Positions 22,633-36,819 of a stretch of DNA of 64,000 nt are shown piece by piece. Origin of the DNA: Sphagnum magellanicum (Eukaryota; Streptophyta; Sphagnopsida; Sphagnales; Sphagnaceae); assembly GCA_021904315.1 (NCBI GenBank), contig CM038919.1, forward strand, positions 4,960,001 through 5,024,000, in the 5' to 3' direction. The translations under genes were made by a program, and so were the position numbers. The number at the start of each line of letters is the position of its first letter. Position 1 is the stretch's first letter. The notes under the pieces are model-generated. The model was not told the origin of the DNA and did no database searches. It saw only the letters and a list, made by a program, of their open reading frames with translations.

Positions 22633-24289
22633 TGGTGTTGGTTGGTTATTGATGTTTGACCTGGTTATTAATAACCTACCAACTGGTTATTGATTATCAT
22701 CCAGGTAGGTTATCACAAACACAAGTACACAAATTAAAAAAAAAGAAAAAACAGAATTTGGATCAAGTAAAATTTAAAAATCCTGTATTAACCACCAATT
22801 AACTGGAGGTTCTGAACTGGTTATTTGAAGACTTACCTTTTATCCATAACCAGCAATTAATTGATATTGATATTGATAGCTCCTGTGTATTCCCCCCAAA
22901 AAATTAAAAAAAAACTGGCTGATGGCGATTGAAAAAAAAAAAAAACCAACCAACACTTGTAAAATACTGGAGTCCAATATTTAACTTCCCCTGAGTTAAA
23001 TATACCCACTAAGTGGCCTCACACAAAAAGGTGAAGAAGATACCAGGTTAGGTGCTGGGATGTAATTGGTAGCTGCCCTGGTACTAGGTTAGGTGCTGGT
23101 TTCACCCTGGCCCTCAGATTGTGCACATAATGAGTAAATTGATTCATGATCCCCATTAGATGAGAGTTAATAGTTATTACTCAGTTCAAATCACTTGCTC
23201 ACTCATCATGCCTGGTTTGCAAACTAAATGTCTAACCTTTTTTAGGCTTTGTCTTTTAGCCCTACATAGTACAGATACTTCCAACACTGACTATATATAC
23301 ACTGTTGGGGTAGGTATATGTGTCTGGAGTTTTGGTCTAGAATTTGGGTGGAACCAGCAGGTGTTGTTGGAGCTGCCAGGTGGGTTTATCCTGTCTTTAA
23401 TAATTAATCAGAGGTTGGCATACTACTATCTTTCTTTCTTTCTTTCACTGGAATTAAGTTGAGCTCCAGATGAATGGTTTGCAAGAATTATTATAACTGA
23501 TGAAGCTTTGTTGTTTGTTGAAGCTTTGTTGTTTTTTTCCTTGATGAGACAAACAATACTAAAGTTAGAATCAGGCGTTTTGGAATTGGCAGTAGTGGCC
23601 AGTGCCCATATATGATCTTTTGGGTGTGCACTAATTAGGATCATGAGGCGAGCTAAGACACAACATGATCAGATCTACTACCTCTGCACAGTGCAGATCT
23701 GTTAAAGGACTGCACATTTTGTACTTGATAATGTACGTACTTATAGACTACGTTGGCATGTACATAAGCCATGTGTACTTGGAACTGGCACTGGCAGACA
23801 AAACTACCTCAGTCAATTCTATTATTGTACCTAGTCTGTCCTACATGAACTGGTGCAGGTTCACCAGCCCACAACTACCTCTGATCCATTTCCTGCGTTA
23901 GTGTGGTTGTAGTGTCCATCTTTTTTCCCATTAGATGTTGTGGAGTTGACACTAGAATCTGCACTTAGGCTAGTCCAAATTCTTAAATTCTATTGTCCTG
24001 GTTTTGATTATTATTTTCTTCAAATTCAAAAACTTTCAGGCCTAAATTTCAAATTGAGTCTGATTCCATGCACACATCAGAAACTCTCCAAAACTAGAAA
24101 CTGTATAAGTATGGAGTTCTACAAACAAATTATAATTGAACATTATATAGGTATGGAGTTCTATAACTAATTAAAACAACATCAAGTATTTATAAAGTTC
24201 AACATACTTTTCAAAAAAGTTCAAATTGTTTATCTAAAGAACTTAAACTTGTGTTCAAGATTTTTATTTTCAAAGTTTTAATTTCAATT
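22633..24289. other. Intergenic, no supported gene
   Basis: AT-rich. The first 250 bases beyond the MITE continue with GGTTATT-type repeats. ORFs at 23,160-23,462 and 23,665-23,901 lack family signatures and coding-like composition. Confidence 0.4.
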
Positions 24290-24500
24290 CTAGCTAAAGG
24301 TGAGCTCCATGGTCTGTTTCTTGTGTTAATTCCACCACAAGGATGTCGGTTCAGGTCCCTTGGGCTTAACATTCCAAATTGGAAACCACCAACATGGGTT
24401 TGTTGCAGTGTTGGATGATTTTTTAAACACCACCTAGGTCTCCACTTGGGGCCTTTACCCAAGTCTTTGGATCCGGATTGACAAATTAGCAAAACCAAAA
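24290..24500 (+). mobile_element. Possible tRNA-derived SINE fragment
   Basis: A TGAGCTCCATGG stretch (A-box-like, near 24,300) lies about 35 bases before GGTTCAGGTCCC (B-box-like, near 24,349). This is the spacing of an internal Pol III promoter. The downstream body is unique within the window and no A-tail or target duplication is clear, so this rests on the promoter-like boxes alone. Confidence 0.3.
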
Positions 24501-27500
24501 ACCATGGGTGAAATTTGTTCATTATTCACACACAATAATAAAACTCTTCCTCAAGGTCAACTAAACATATAGTATGCAAAGAGTTTTGTAAATAAAATCT
24601 TCGCCATGGTGAAGACCCTTGATTGTTGTACTAGTTAATCTTGAACTACTAGATTAATTGAGTAGTTTTAGGAGAAAGTTGTTAAGTGTGCTCTTCCCAT
24701 GATGTTTCAACCACCACTATCAAAGAGTTGGAGTTATAAGACTAATACTAAAGATATGGCAAGATATTTCAAGTTTTTTTCCTTTTGTCTTGTTCATTTG
24801 TATGTTGTAGTTTTAAATATATGTGTTTTTTTATGCGACTTGATAGTGCCGGAAATCTTGATTGAACCCTATAATCTAACCTGATTGTTATGCATAAGTT
24901 GTATGTGATTGAAATTTCGACTTTTTATTCAACCTTCAGGTCCCCCTACACCCAAATTCCAATTCAAATGCATAATGGAGTTGACCAATGAACTCCAAAT
25001 TTGACACAAGTAGCTTTTTAAAAAGTCCTTCAAAGCCTACACTACCAAGGTTTTAAAAAATTAAAGATTGTGCAACTCTAGTTTGTTTTTGACTTGTACC
25101 ATTAATTTTTTCTTCTTTAGTTCCCATGTTTAATAGTCCGTTATAGGTGCATTAAAAGTTCTTATAATTTATGTTTTGCAAAATGACATTCTTTATGTTT
25201 GTTTGGGCATTGTTCTCATGCATCCCCTATTTTATTTTCAATATTCTTAGATTTTATTTCATATTCCTTGTCCAAAGTTCTATTATAAATTCTTTCATAG
25301 TTAGGTAACCACCTCGAGGGGACACTAGGTGAAAATCTTTTAAGGTGTACCACACATGATGAAAAGGGTCTAGTATTTATTGTAATATTTTTTTATCTTA
25401 TATTTTGATCCCCATACAAAATAACAAGTCAAAAGTTGTCAAATTTTTTTAAAGGACTATATTTTAAACCATTACAATTATAGATTTCATCATAATCATC
25501 CATAAATGTGTTTTTACATGGTAAAAAAGGACTAAATAAATAATTAAAAAAGGTGATGCTATGAGAAGATATTGGTATACCTTAAAAAAATTGAACCCCA
25601 ATATTCGAAAAATAGTAAAAAATACGTGAATAAAATATAAAGTGCAATGTATTGGTTGTTGGGTAAAAGTTATAAATTAATTAATTCAAAAGGGGATTAT
25701 GTATGTTTCAAAAATAAAATAATAATTAATATAGGGTATGTGTAAATTTATAATATTAAAAATTTCTTATAAAAAAATAGCATGTGTATTAAAAATTTAA
25801 GGTATTAATTGTCAACTTAGGTTCAATTATTGTAAAATAATCTTTTGATTAACTGTATAGAATGATTATAGGGTCAATAAGTTAGTTTAAATTTGGGTTT
25901 AGAACATTTAAGTGAGCATGGAAAAGATTATTTAGATATTTAAGTTTGACATATAGGGTTTTAGATTTTAGGGTTATAGGTAAGGAAGCCATATAATCTT
26001 TTCGCAACAATAACCTAATTTTATTTTTAAAGGTTCGAAACCAAGATTTACATTTTTTTTAATGTCAAAGTGGTTGGAGGGATTTTTCGATTTAAGATTT
26101 TAAAGAACATGTAAACAAACTTTTCTAGCTCCAAAAGTTCTAATACTAATTTTTATAATTAAAATAGGGTGATTAAAATATGTGCATTTAAAAAAAATAG
26201 ATAATAATAAGGCGAGGGAAAATATAAATCCAAAACCTAATACCTCCCACAAAATAGTTGTTTGATGCATGTAGGTCACAAAAGTAACATTAAGTGTTTG
26301 CCGTGACCATAAATGAAAAGATTATATTAATGAGATTTTTTCAAAATGTTCAAATTTTGAAATTTTTATTTTGGAGTGTTCAAAGTTTGGTGTGATAGGC
26401 CAATCATTAGGCCCATCTTTAAAAAAAAAAAGAAAAAAAAGAAAAAAAGAACTTTTGATGCACCCATGATTGATTAATAAACATCACATTAAGTCTACCT
26501 ATTTTTTGCATATATCTTGTGGATTTCAACCTTCGATTGGCATTTAGCTTCACATCCTTTTACAAATTCAATCCCTTAGTTCAACTTGCTCCATGTTCAC
26601 ATACCTTAACATCATTGGAAGGGGTGGAATCTTTGTAGTTCATGACCGAATTCTCAAAGTCCTTTGGACTTGGAAGGCGACAATCCAATCAAATGCATCA
26701 TTGGAAAAACAAAAGTTTGCTTCAACACATAAATATGGTTATCAATAAAGTATCCGAAAATAGGGGTCTTGGTCCATCCCTAGTTTTGTTACGGAAAAAT
26801 GAAAAGTTAGTATGAAATTAATAATATGGGAAAATACATTTATTAATTTAGCAAAAATGATCCTTAGAGGAGTTTCACTTTAGTTTTGGATTTATTTTAC
26901 CTTTGTGCATTTGTGTGCTACTAAAATCAATCAAGTATTATTTCAACAAGATTATACAAATCTTTTAAACTAATATAAATAGTTTCATGAAATGGCATCC
27001 CATTTTTTTCAAATTATGGATACACTTTAAGTGGGGATGAAATAGGGTTTAAATAGTCAAATTAGGGCCCAAAGACAAAATGACTTTATTGATAACTTTA
27101 TATGTCTTTTTTAGTTTTAAATATGGTCATTTCAATTTGTTGAAGGGCAAGTTTCACACCTAAGGTTAAGTATCCTTGACTGGACCCATTAGGAACATCA
27201 CATTTTCATTTTATTGAACCCCATTGAACTTCAAAAAAATATAGAAAACACTTAAATAAAACTATTCTTTAGAATGTTTTTATGAGTACATTAGTGAGGT
27301 TGTGTGAACTTTGAAAATTTAGTGAATTTTAATTTTAATTTTAGTTTCATTAATCATTGCATTCAAAAAAAGTTCCAAAACCATCACAACTTGTTTACTA
27401 TCCTTGAATGTTTTGATTAGGAATATAAGTTTGAAACTTGTTTTGGTTTATTTGTAGAATATGATTTCCAATTACACTTCAAATGGTATTTTATTTAGTT

Positions 27501-29479
27501 ATTTAATTAAAAATATAAGTATATGTGTACAAATATTTGTTATGAATTGTTTAGGAATGTGATTATGAAATGACCTCAAGGCTTGCGACATGGGATTGGG
27601 GTAAAATTTTCAATACTACGCATTGTAGAAGATTTGAAAACCTTGGGTTAATTCATTAACTATATGCATTTGGGCAAAATGAATGTGTGAGCATTCTAAA
27701 GTGAGACTAGGACATGCTTAACAAATTGAATTCAAGGTGGTTAATGCACGCAAACCAAGAAACGGGATGACTAATACAAATTGGATTCAAAATATATTTG
27801 AAATTATGAATTTTGTTATTTTGTAAGCTCATAACTCTCTTATATGGATTTTAATTGAAAAAATTTCAAAGACATATTTGTAATCCTTGAAAAGATCTTT
27901 CTAATGGCATATCACAATGGAGGTGATTTGATCCTTTTGTTGGAATTTTTAGAGGTAGGAATTGAATTGGTAATTTGGTTCCCAACCATTCTTTTGATCA
28001 TAACTTTTGTTTTAAATTTTCAAATGAAAAATGTAATTACAATTTAGATATCTTTAAAGAAGGCCCAACTTGCAAAAGATTTGGTCCCCTAAACCTTTTA
28101 CAAATATTCAAAACACCATAAAATTCCAAACTTTTAAATGGGCATCCACTTTAAAGTGTTAGGACAAATGTTTTTACATTCTATCACACTTGTGGGAATG
28201 TGTTTCAAGACTTTTGAGACACTATCATAATTTCCTTCCCTTGTCATGCTTGAGCCTTGGTCACAAGTTCTAAATGAGGGTTCCACAATTGTAATCGTAA
28301 ACACACATTTGTTGTAATCCCCATTTTTTAAAAATTTCAATAAACACTTAAGATCATGAAATACCTCGGTATGCAATGAATAAACATGAGAAAACATTCA
28401 TGATTACAAAAAAATAAAACAAATGAGGCCATAAATATTATTTGATTAATTTTGTATCATTCCTTGAGGTTGTTCTTAGTGGGTCCACTTAAGGATATGT
28501 ATGTTCATAAATGAAATATAAGAGTAGAATAAGTGTGGTTGTGATGAGACTTCTACCATAGTAGGCACTATTTTTGTTTATTTCTTCTTGATACCATGTA
28601 ATTACTTAGGGCCTTATAACGATATGTGTGTTGGGAGTACATGTTCTTTGGCCTTTGAAATCAATCAATGCAAGGTTAAAATTAAATGTGTTAAAAAAAT
28701 TATCACACGATCATGCAAAACAAAAGGTCGTCTTCATTGAGAATACCATGCTCCCATGAAAATAGTGCATTCCCTTCAAAAATAACAAGTTCCCAAAAAT
28801 TTGAACATAAGTTACCACTTGCTGCGGCCTTTTTTACATGCATAATACTACCCACCAATTTTTTGGGCTAAACTAATTGTAATACTTCATTAAATGCACT
28901 TAAAGAAATAAGCCAAAACCTCACCTCAAATTTTATCTAGCCTTCATCTCCCCCACCTCCTAGGTGGCTTGGGAGAAATCAAGTACAACCAGGTATATAT
29001 TTGCCTAACACTGATCTAAATGTCATAATGCAAAAGGTAAAGTGAAGAAAATTTTATTCTTTTCCTTTGCAAGGTTTAGTTTGTTTTGTAAATTAAGCCT
29101 AGTGTGACCCAACACCAACCACTACACCATCCATTCGAAACATGTTGTGAACTGTGATTCATTTGTGGATGAATTTAACATTACTTAGATAACTACCCAT
29201 GTACGTGGGTAAGTATTAGATGTAAGCAAGTAAAAAATCTACCTGGTTAGGACATTTTCAAAGCAAACATGTGAACTCCCCTTGCAAACCCAAAGATGTA
29301 AGGGAGTTTGTAGGTTATAGGTGAGATTAAGGCAGGCCTCATAAAATTTGGCATTCTACAAAAAAAATTTGGCATTGGCTAAAAATAAAAACTCAAAGTT
29401 GCCAAAATTAAGTGGGTATAAGTAGTAGTAGTTGTAGTAGTAGTAGTAATAATAGGCAAATAATCTTCGGATAGTTGGC
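24501..29479. other. Long AT-rich intergenic stretch
   Basis: I see nothing supportable as a gene over these 5 kb. A purine run of mostly A lies at about 26,420-26,450 and homopolymer tracts are common. The sequence reads like very old transposon debris. The only ORF above 80 codons (28,134-28,397, minus) is unrecognised. Confidence 0.5.
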
Positions 29480-29945
29480 CTACTGAGTACTCCTTAAGAG
29501 AGGGAGGGATCTTTTTAGGTGTAGGAATCCTCACTCTCCTATGCCTAGTGACCTATGTAAGCATAGGCCTTGAAAATAGGCCTACTCCTTAAGAGAGGGA
29601 GGGATTTTTAGGTGTACAAAACCTTGCTCTCCTAGCCTAGTGACCTATGTAAGCTTAGGCTTTGAGAATAGGCCTACTCCTTAAGAGAGGGAGGATTCTT
29701 TAGGTGTACACATCCTTGCTCTCCTATGCCTAGTGACCTATGTAAGCATAGGCCTTGAGAATAGGTCTACTCCTTATGAAAGGGAAGGATCTTTAGGTAT
29801 ACACATCCTTGCTCTCCTATGCCTAGTGACCTATGTAAGCATAGGCCTTGAGAATAGGCCTACTCCTTAAGAGAGGGAAGGACCTTTAGGTGTACACATC
29901 CTTGCTCTCCTATGCCTAGTGACCTATGTAAGCTTAGGTCCATAA
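29480..29945. repeat. Tandem array, five copies of a 93-bp unit
   Basis: The landmark CCTAGTGACCTATGTAAGC begins at 29,544, 29,636, 29,729, 29,822 and 29,915, giving spacings of 92, 93, 93 and 93. Each unit also has CTCCTTAAGAGAGGGAG, AGGTGTAC and CTTGCTCTCCTA. The unit has no coding frame. A lone diverged relative sits at about 10,950-11,060. Confidence 0.92.
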
Positions 29946-32900
29946 TAGTATTTCCCTCATGGTTTATGATGCTCATGATGAAGGCCATTCCCAAAATGTC
30001 ACGCCGGATTCAACCTCACCCTAGGACTTAAAGGCCCTTTTCAAACGTCAAAACGCTGCAAACAATGGCGGCAACCCTTGAAATTCACTTTCTCACGTTA
30101 AAATACACACTGCCAATTTTGCCAAAATTACCCAAAGAAAGTTGCCAAAATTAAATTAATTTTGGCAAAGTTGGCATTTGCCACAAACTATGAGGTCTGG
30201 ATTAAGGTGTTACATTGCTCATGTGCCCCATCACAACCCCCCAATAAACCTCATTAAATAGTTTTTTCTCACACATTTGTCATGCTAAAATTAACATAAT
30301 ATTTCCAAGTTAAAAACAAAAACATGTTGTGTCTATAGTTGAGAGAGTGCACCCAGAAGCTATTGAGTTGTAATTGCGTGTACATGCCTCTGATTAAGTT
30401 TCTCCAAAATTTGGAATCATGCTAGTTACAGCTCTAGAGGGTGCTAGTGTTGCTTGCACCCAAACATGCAATAAAAAGACACGTTCTTTGTGCTTGGATA
30501 CGGTTCTAGAATGTGCCACTATTGTTTGCACCAAAATGTAGTGAAAAAAACTCAAGAAACAAAAAGAGAGGAAAACACTGTAGAAGAAAAAAAAGAAAAA
30601 AATCTTACAAAATAGGAAAGAAAACAAAAGGAAAAAATTCATAAAAGATGATAGAAAAAAAATTGGAGAAACAGACAAAAAAGAAAAGAGAACAAAAAAA
30701 GAAAATCAGAATCAACACCTTTGAGAATGTTTTTTTCCCTCTTGCCATAAAAGTATTTGGGTGCTTACACTAGCAAGCCAATGTCTATTTTCATTGATAT
30801 GTTAAGTACGGGCTCCAAAGGTGAGCCTCCTCTTTGAGTTTTATGTTCATTTTATAGGCAAAGGGTTTTAGTAGCTTCATAAAAAGTTCAGGCAACCTTT
30901 ATCTTGAGGTGATCTGTTGTTGTAAAGGAGGCCTTTGTTAGGTTTGAAGTTTTTTCAAGTTTCCCATGTTTTTTTGGTCAATTTTGTTTTATCTAGCTGG
31001 TGAAGGGTTTAAGACCTAGATTGTTCTTTTGTAGCCCTTGGTTATGTGTTTGTGCTTATAGTTGTTGTCTATTTGTTGGACATTGGTCCATTTCTTTTGT
31101 ACATCCATTTCCAGCCTTTCTAGATGGTTGCTTATTTATTTATTCATTTATTTTGACAAGGTTTCATTAAAAAAAAAAAATTTAATAAGAAGGAAAAAAA
31201 CTAGAGGAAGATAAAGCAAAGAAAGGAGAAGACCAACAAAAGATAAGGAAGAAATCAAAATTTTAAAAAAAGAAAACACAAACACATGGGAAAATAAACC
31301 ATAAGATACACATAATGGGCTATTTGGTGACAATGATATTGCACATGTTACTGTTGAAGTGGGGACACTTGAATGGTAGGGTCAATTTAGTTTTGGTGAT
31401 GTTGGGCTTGTAGTTGGGAGCTCCATGATATTATTTTGGTTAGGTTAGCAGTGAATGCTCTTAGAATATTGCCGTGGAGATGTTTTTGCTATGTAGGTTG
31501 GTAAGTGGGCAATTAGGCAGTTGATTATTACTAAATAAATAGATATATGTGGATGGTTAGAATATAGTTAACGACAATGGTTAGTTATGAGATAGGAATA
31601 TAATGAAAAAATGTTTCTTGTTCACACACTATCCATCCTATATGGAAGACGCAAAACACCCCCCCCCCCCTCCCCCCCACAATCAAGTTCTATCCAACAT
31701 TCATAATGAGGTGTTTTTTTCACCTTTTTTCCAAGTTGTATACAATTGCATGGCTTTGCATGTTGTCCCCATGCAATACATAGGTGTTGCCCCTAGCCTT
31801 TAAAACCCTTTGAGATGATTAAGGGTTGTCTCATGGCAACACTTGGTGTTGCCCATTAAAATTCTTCAAGACAACTTAAGGTTGTTCTGGGGGTGACACT
31901 TGGTGTTGCTCCGTCTTTGGTTCATCTTTGAGGGCAACTTGGGGGGTCATCCTTGGGGAAGCCCAAGATTGTCTTGGGCATGTTCCTTGACAACTGCAAG
32001 TGAGCTTAAAATAGTCTTCATTAGACTAAATCTTAGTCGCACCATAATGAATGAATCTAGGTAGTTAGCAAGGTCAAGTTTGAGTGAGCTCAAAAGGCTT
32101 GATGCTAACCTTGTGTTGTGGGATGCCTAGGTAAGTAGGAGTTAATGGAGTTAATGGAACTGTGAGGAGCTCAGCAAATGCAAAGGATGGGCACAAAGGG
32201 CAATATAAGTGATTCTTCACAGTTACCACACTAATTCCTGTGTAAAGCGCCGGACATGAGACACTACCCGCCGCCCCCCAAATCCCGGTGCATTTTCAGC
32301 ATTTTCACTCCCTTGCAATTTCCTTTTAAATCTCAGCATTTGAAACAGATAATTTTCATAACTAGTTCCCCTAACAAATGGATGCATTCTGGCTCATCTC
32401 ATTAGCTCCCAAGAATTTCAATGCCTTCCTCAGTTCTTTACCATGTTCAGTCTAGGCTAATTGCAGGGGCACAAACTGGTGGGACATACCTAGTAACATG
32501 ATCATGTGAAAAGACTCTTGCACAAAGGGTGCCAAATTTTTTATAGAATTGTTCCAGATTATGAGAGTCCTCAACATTAATGCATCAAACTTGTAGGCTA
32601 AAGTTCAGGGGCTGAATGGAGTTTCCTTTTTGCTGGCATTTTCATTCATTACTTACTTAAAGGTGGCCGTAATGGGTCATGTCTGTTGCTATTGCCTCAC
32701 AAGCAAACAGCATGTCAATCGTAGAGCTACCACATGAATGCAAGGTCAATAGTTAACTACTCTTACTATTGCTTCGCGGCTAGAACTCTTTGTTCCCTGA
32801 TTTTTGGTTCAAGTTTTCCATCTGTGGAGCTGCTGAATAAGTGCAAGTCATTAACGCTCATAACAAATGTCAAAGGCCATGAGGAGTAGGAATGTTTGAA

Positions 32901-33376
32901 CCGAAAGTAAAGAGACAAAACAGCCTAGAAATTTGCCAAGTGCTAACATACTCGTTACAAACAAGAAGGCAAAGGCAGTTCTAAAGAATAATATCTAAAG
33001 GACCCAGAAAATAGTAGCATGAACACCCTAGGAGATGTTCCTAAAGAATGGTGAGTAAAATATATTGAGTTCATCCCAATTTATGTACATTTATTCATAG
33101 ACAGTTCAAAATTGAAACCTTCATTTATTTATGTATAACACCCAAAAGTAAGTTGAGAAGGCAAAGGCCGTTCTAAAGAATATGTCAAGGACCCACAAAA
33201 TTCTAGCATGAATGCCGTCAGATTTTCTAAAGAATGGTGAGTAAACTATTGACTTCATCCCAATCTATGTACAGTTGTTGTTGATACTCAGTTCAAAATT
33301 GAAACCTTCATTTATTTATGTACAACACCGAAGCAAGTTCAGAGGCGTTCTCATATAAGAGGAAAGAGCTGAAAAT
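29946..33376. other. Intergenic, repeat debris
   Basis: No gene is supported. It holds an A-rich stretch at 30,540-30,720, a long C run at 31,659-31,678, three diverged units starting GGTGTTGC at 31,783, 31,845 and 31,902, and a 192-bp tandem duplication (separate entry). A short GC-rich patch occurs at about 32,250-32,300. Confidence 0.45.
32965..33345. repeat. Tandem duplication of a 192-bp unit
   Basis: GAAGGCAAAGGC starts at 32,965 and again at 33,157. Both copies continue with TTCTAAAGAATGGTGAGTAAA and TTGAAACCTTCATTTATT, with moderate divergence. The array ends just before the hAT insertion. Confidence 0.8.
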
Positions 33377-34231
33377 GTTGTAACCAGTGTTGTGTGGTTC
33401 TCAGGGTTTAGAACTACCCTCCGGTTCTGGTTAGTTGTTTTTTTGTGTGGGCGATTCTGTTTTTGCTTATTGATTTTTCAAATTTTGAAACTCGGTTCCA
33501 GTTTTGGTTCTAGCAAGTACGAGCCGGTTTTGATTCTGGTTAGTTTTCAGATTTTTATTTTAGCTCGTTTTTGGTTCCGGGTAGAGTAATGCCGGTTACC
33601 CGGGTACCTCCAGTTCTGATTTCGGTTTCGAAATTTCAAATTTTTTGAAATAATGCAATGAAAAAAAAAGAAACAATGCAACTTTTGATTTTAAAAACAG
33701 TCAATCGGCACAAAGTACAATGCCTTTAGAAGGTGAAATTCTACATAATTAACAACTAATTTATTTTCTAACTCTAAAACTAAAACCTAAAATGCCAATA
33801 CCTAATGGATTAGTAGCAATTTGGTTTTTGCCAATTGGTATCAAGTTTTTCTATCTCATGCACTTGTATGCCCTCTTTGCCAAATCCGAGAACAACCCTC
33901 AAATGCAAAGTGGCATTTAAAGCAGCATAGCAAAGAAGAAATAAAAAAAACTTGAAAACTTAGCAAAACATTAGGTTACATCATGTCCAATCATAAGGTT
34001 TAGGGTTTGGGGCAAGCAATAACATCCTCATTCCATCCACCACTCCCAAATACCTACAACAAACAACTTAAAACACATCAACATGAACAAATTGAGACAT
34101 GAAACTTGAGGGGAAAAACAGAGATTTGATAATGCAATAAACCCTAACCCTAAACATACCTAAACCTTATTTATTGTCTTCATCAATGTCCAAAAGCCCA
34201 AGGGATGTGATGATTTCTTCATTTTCATTCA

Positions 34232-36178
34232 TTAGGGTTTCTTCCATCTCATGAACTTGTCCATGGATGAAGAACCACCAACATGAACATCATCGGGCCA
34301 ATTCTTGTAGATGTTTATAAGCATTTCAAGATTATCCATGCCCAACCAAGACCATTGCAAATTGATGCAAATACTAACAATGTTAAGCACCCGCTTCGCC
34401 TCGATTTGGGAAGCAACAATCCCCAAGATTTGTCAAGCTACAAACTCAACATAAGAAAATTGTACCTCATGGGCTTTCCACCAAGCCAAAGGGTCTTTGC
34501 ACTCCTCTTTTGTGACTTTCTTGATCCTGAAATGGGTTAGTTGTTCTTTCACAACTGACAATGCCATATCTTCATCCGTATCCATAACATCATATTAAGA
34601 AGAACATTGGGAACTTTGGGATGTGGAACCACCCATATTCCTTTCACTTGTATTTGTTGGGTTTAAAACCTTGTATGCACAAACTAAGAGTGGGAATAAT
34701 ATTTGAATGTCGTAATCACCTACAACTTCGAAAGTTCTTTCCTTGCCAACATATTGGATAACTAACCCCACACCTTAAAGTGGGGATCCAACATCAAAAC
34801 CAACATATTGTGGGCTTTATGAATTTGAGGAGCACCCAAAAATGAAAGGAAGGGTTCTAAGATTCCCACTACTTGTTTCTACATGCAGTGTCATAAGGTT
34901 ATGAACTCACCATCAAAGGCTTGAGTTTCACTAACATTAAATGTCAAGCAATCTGCGCCCAATTTGCATACAAGAAAGATTGTCATAGAAAGGGCATATG
35001 AAAGGAGCCAATAGCCCCAACTCTGGTTCAACACACAGTGTTGGACCATAGGACCCATGTGTTTGCAACAATTTGGGCTATGGCCCAAACCTGAAGAGAA
35101 GGCCACACTGGTTTGAAGAGCCAAAATCGTCTTCTTGCCATAACAAAAAGAAATGGTATGCTTAAATTCCAAAAAAAATTGAAAAAGAATCACATGGGAA
35201 TCAAACTTGGTTTTCACAAATGGTTTGAACTTTCATGGAAACACATTGTTATCCAGGCATGCCTTATGCCATTCGTGTCACCCCTTCCCACTTTTCTTCG
35301 TCCAAATGATAGTTTTTTGCAAAAATGACTATGTTTCCTTGATGGAAACAATTAATCTTGAAAAAACTTTGTTATCCTTGGTGGCATATTGATAACATTT
35401 GGACATGGCATGGCCCCAACATGCCCCCACGAAATGTGTTGTCAACTTTAATGCTTGACATGAAACCATAGAAATTAAAGCAGTGGTCATGGTTGAAAAA
35501 TTACTTCTTTTGTCTTTGACATATGCAATCACTTGGGTAATGAGCCCATGTTTTGCAAGCACATCATTGACTTACAAAGCCATTGCACTCTTAGTAATGT
35601 CCACAATCTCAAAAACTCCAATGGTTATGTGACATGGCTCCCATTGATCATTCAAAAAATGCATAATCATGACAGAGGTATCCACTTCGGCTCTAGACAT
35701 CCATAGATCTAAAAAATGGTGCAAAAGTGACAAGATTCAAGGGACGAAGACACATACTTGTCCTTAGTTAATTTAGCCATGTTTTGCAAGATGTCATTCA
35801 CTAAAACTTGCTTTGATGGAAAGTTAAAGTGAGGGTTTTGCTTCAAGATTAACCTTCTAAAAAAGGGAGCTTCAACAAAAGATAATGACATTAACTCTTT
35901 GGCAATGAACAATGTTAATTCATCCTCAAATTCTTTTTGGATTGGATCATCCTTGGAATATGGTGTAAAATGACCAAACAAATTAGAAATGGTGGACGGG
36001 GTGGGGCCGGACCTCTTTTTAGAAAGTTGCCACTCACATTTTGGTCCATCTTTCTTTCGCACAATCCATTCACCCCATAATCTATGGTGAACAGATTCAA
36101 GATGTTTTTGAAGGCAAGAAATCCATTTGTTATCTTTTGGGTGATGATGCCCTTCTTAAACCCTACACTTGCAACCAA
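34232..36178 (-). pseudogene. hAT transposase, broken
   Basis: Minus-strand fragments in order: 35,915-36,178 with GVNGLCERKMDQNVSGNFL; 35,709-36,062 with ELTLFIAKELMSLSFVEAPF and LILKQNPHFNFPSKQVLVND; 35,329-35,562 with MLAKHGLITQVIAYVKDK and FVGACWGHAMSKC; 34,891-35,217 with KTKFDSHVI and CVLNQSWGYWLLS; 34,232-34,426 with IVASQIEAKRV and LGMDNLEMLINIYKNWPDD, the dimerisation region. At least three frame changes and stops break it. It is much better preserved than the copy at 14.8-16.4 kb. Confidence 0.88.
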
Positions 36179-36509
36179 AATGAAAATAACACATTTAATT
36201 ATTCAAATTAGGGAATGTTTGAATTTCCCTCTAAAGAAGAGGAACTACTAGGTGTAAAAAATTCCCAAGCGGTGGCATTATGGCTCCTAGTCTTCTAAAA
36301 CTCCCTTTGCTTGGCCAGCACATCCCATTGTTGTTCTTAATCCATGATACTCAAATTTGCCCTTGTAACCGTGCTTATAATTGGTTCATTAACTCATGCC
36401 GATTTGCAAAAATCATCATCAAATTCTGGTTCATTGGGATAAACCATGTCTTTTTAAAAAGCCACAAAGTCCTCCATGGGCCAAAACTTCAAAATAAACC
36501 AAATAATAA

Positions 36510-36780
36510 AACCCTAAAACATGTTAAACCCTAAATTTAGAGCCCTAAAGTCTCTAAACCCTAAAGTTTGAAAACCTAAGTCTAAAAACCTTAAAGTTTG
36601 AAACCCACAAGTCTCAAAAACCTTAAATTTAAATTAAAACTTTAAGTCAATTAGGGTTTAGGTCAATTAGGGCATCAATTCATTAGGGTTTATGAAGGTT
36701 CGGGGAATTTAAATGAACACCAAGAACAATAGTAGCACCAAGAGCAAGGTTAGAGAGGGTTTAAAAATTAGGGTTTAGAG
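36510..36780. repeat. Telomere-like AAACCCTAA/TTAGGGTTT cluster inside hAT
   Basis: Repeated but imperfect ACCCTAAA motifs up to about 36,600 are followed by TTAGGGTTTA motifs, so orientation flips. It resembles plant telomere repeats but is degenerate and internal to a transposon. Confidence 0.55.
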
Positions 36781-36819
36781 TTTAAGAAGGCTTCAAGTTT
36801 TGGGAGGAACATCAAGAGC

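Noticed and set aside
30780..31175. Possible LINE 3' end (T-rich tail followed by an A run)
   Set aside because: No RT or endonuclease wording upstream and no target duplication; too vague to report.
31653..31680. Long C run as a structural element
   Set aside because: Simple homopolymer slippage; similar G runs occur at 21,726 and 62,928.
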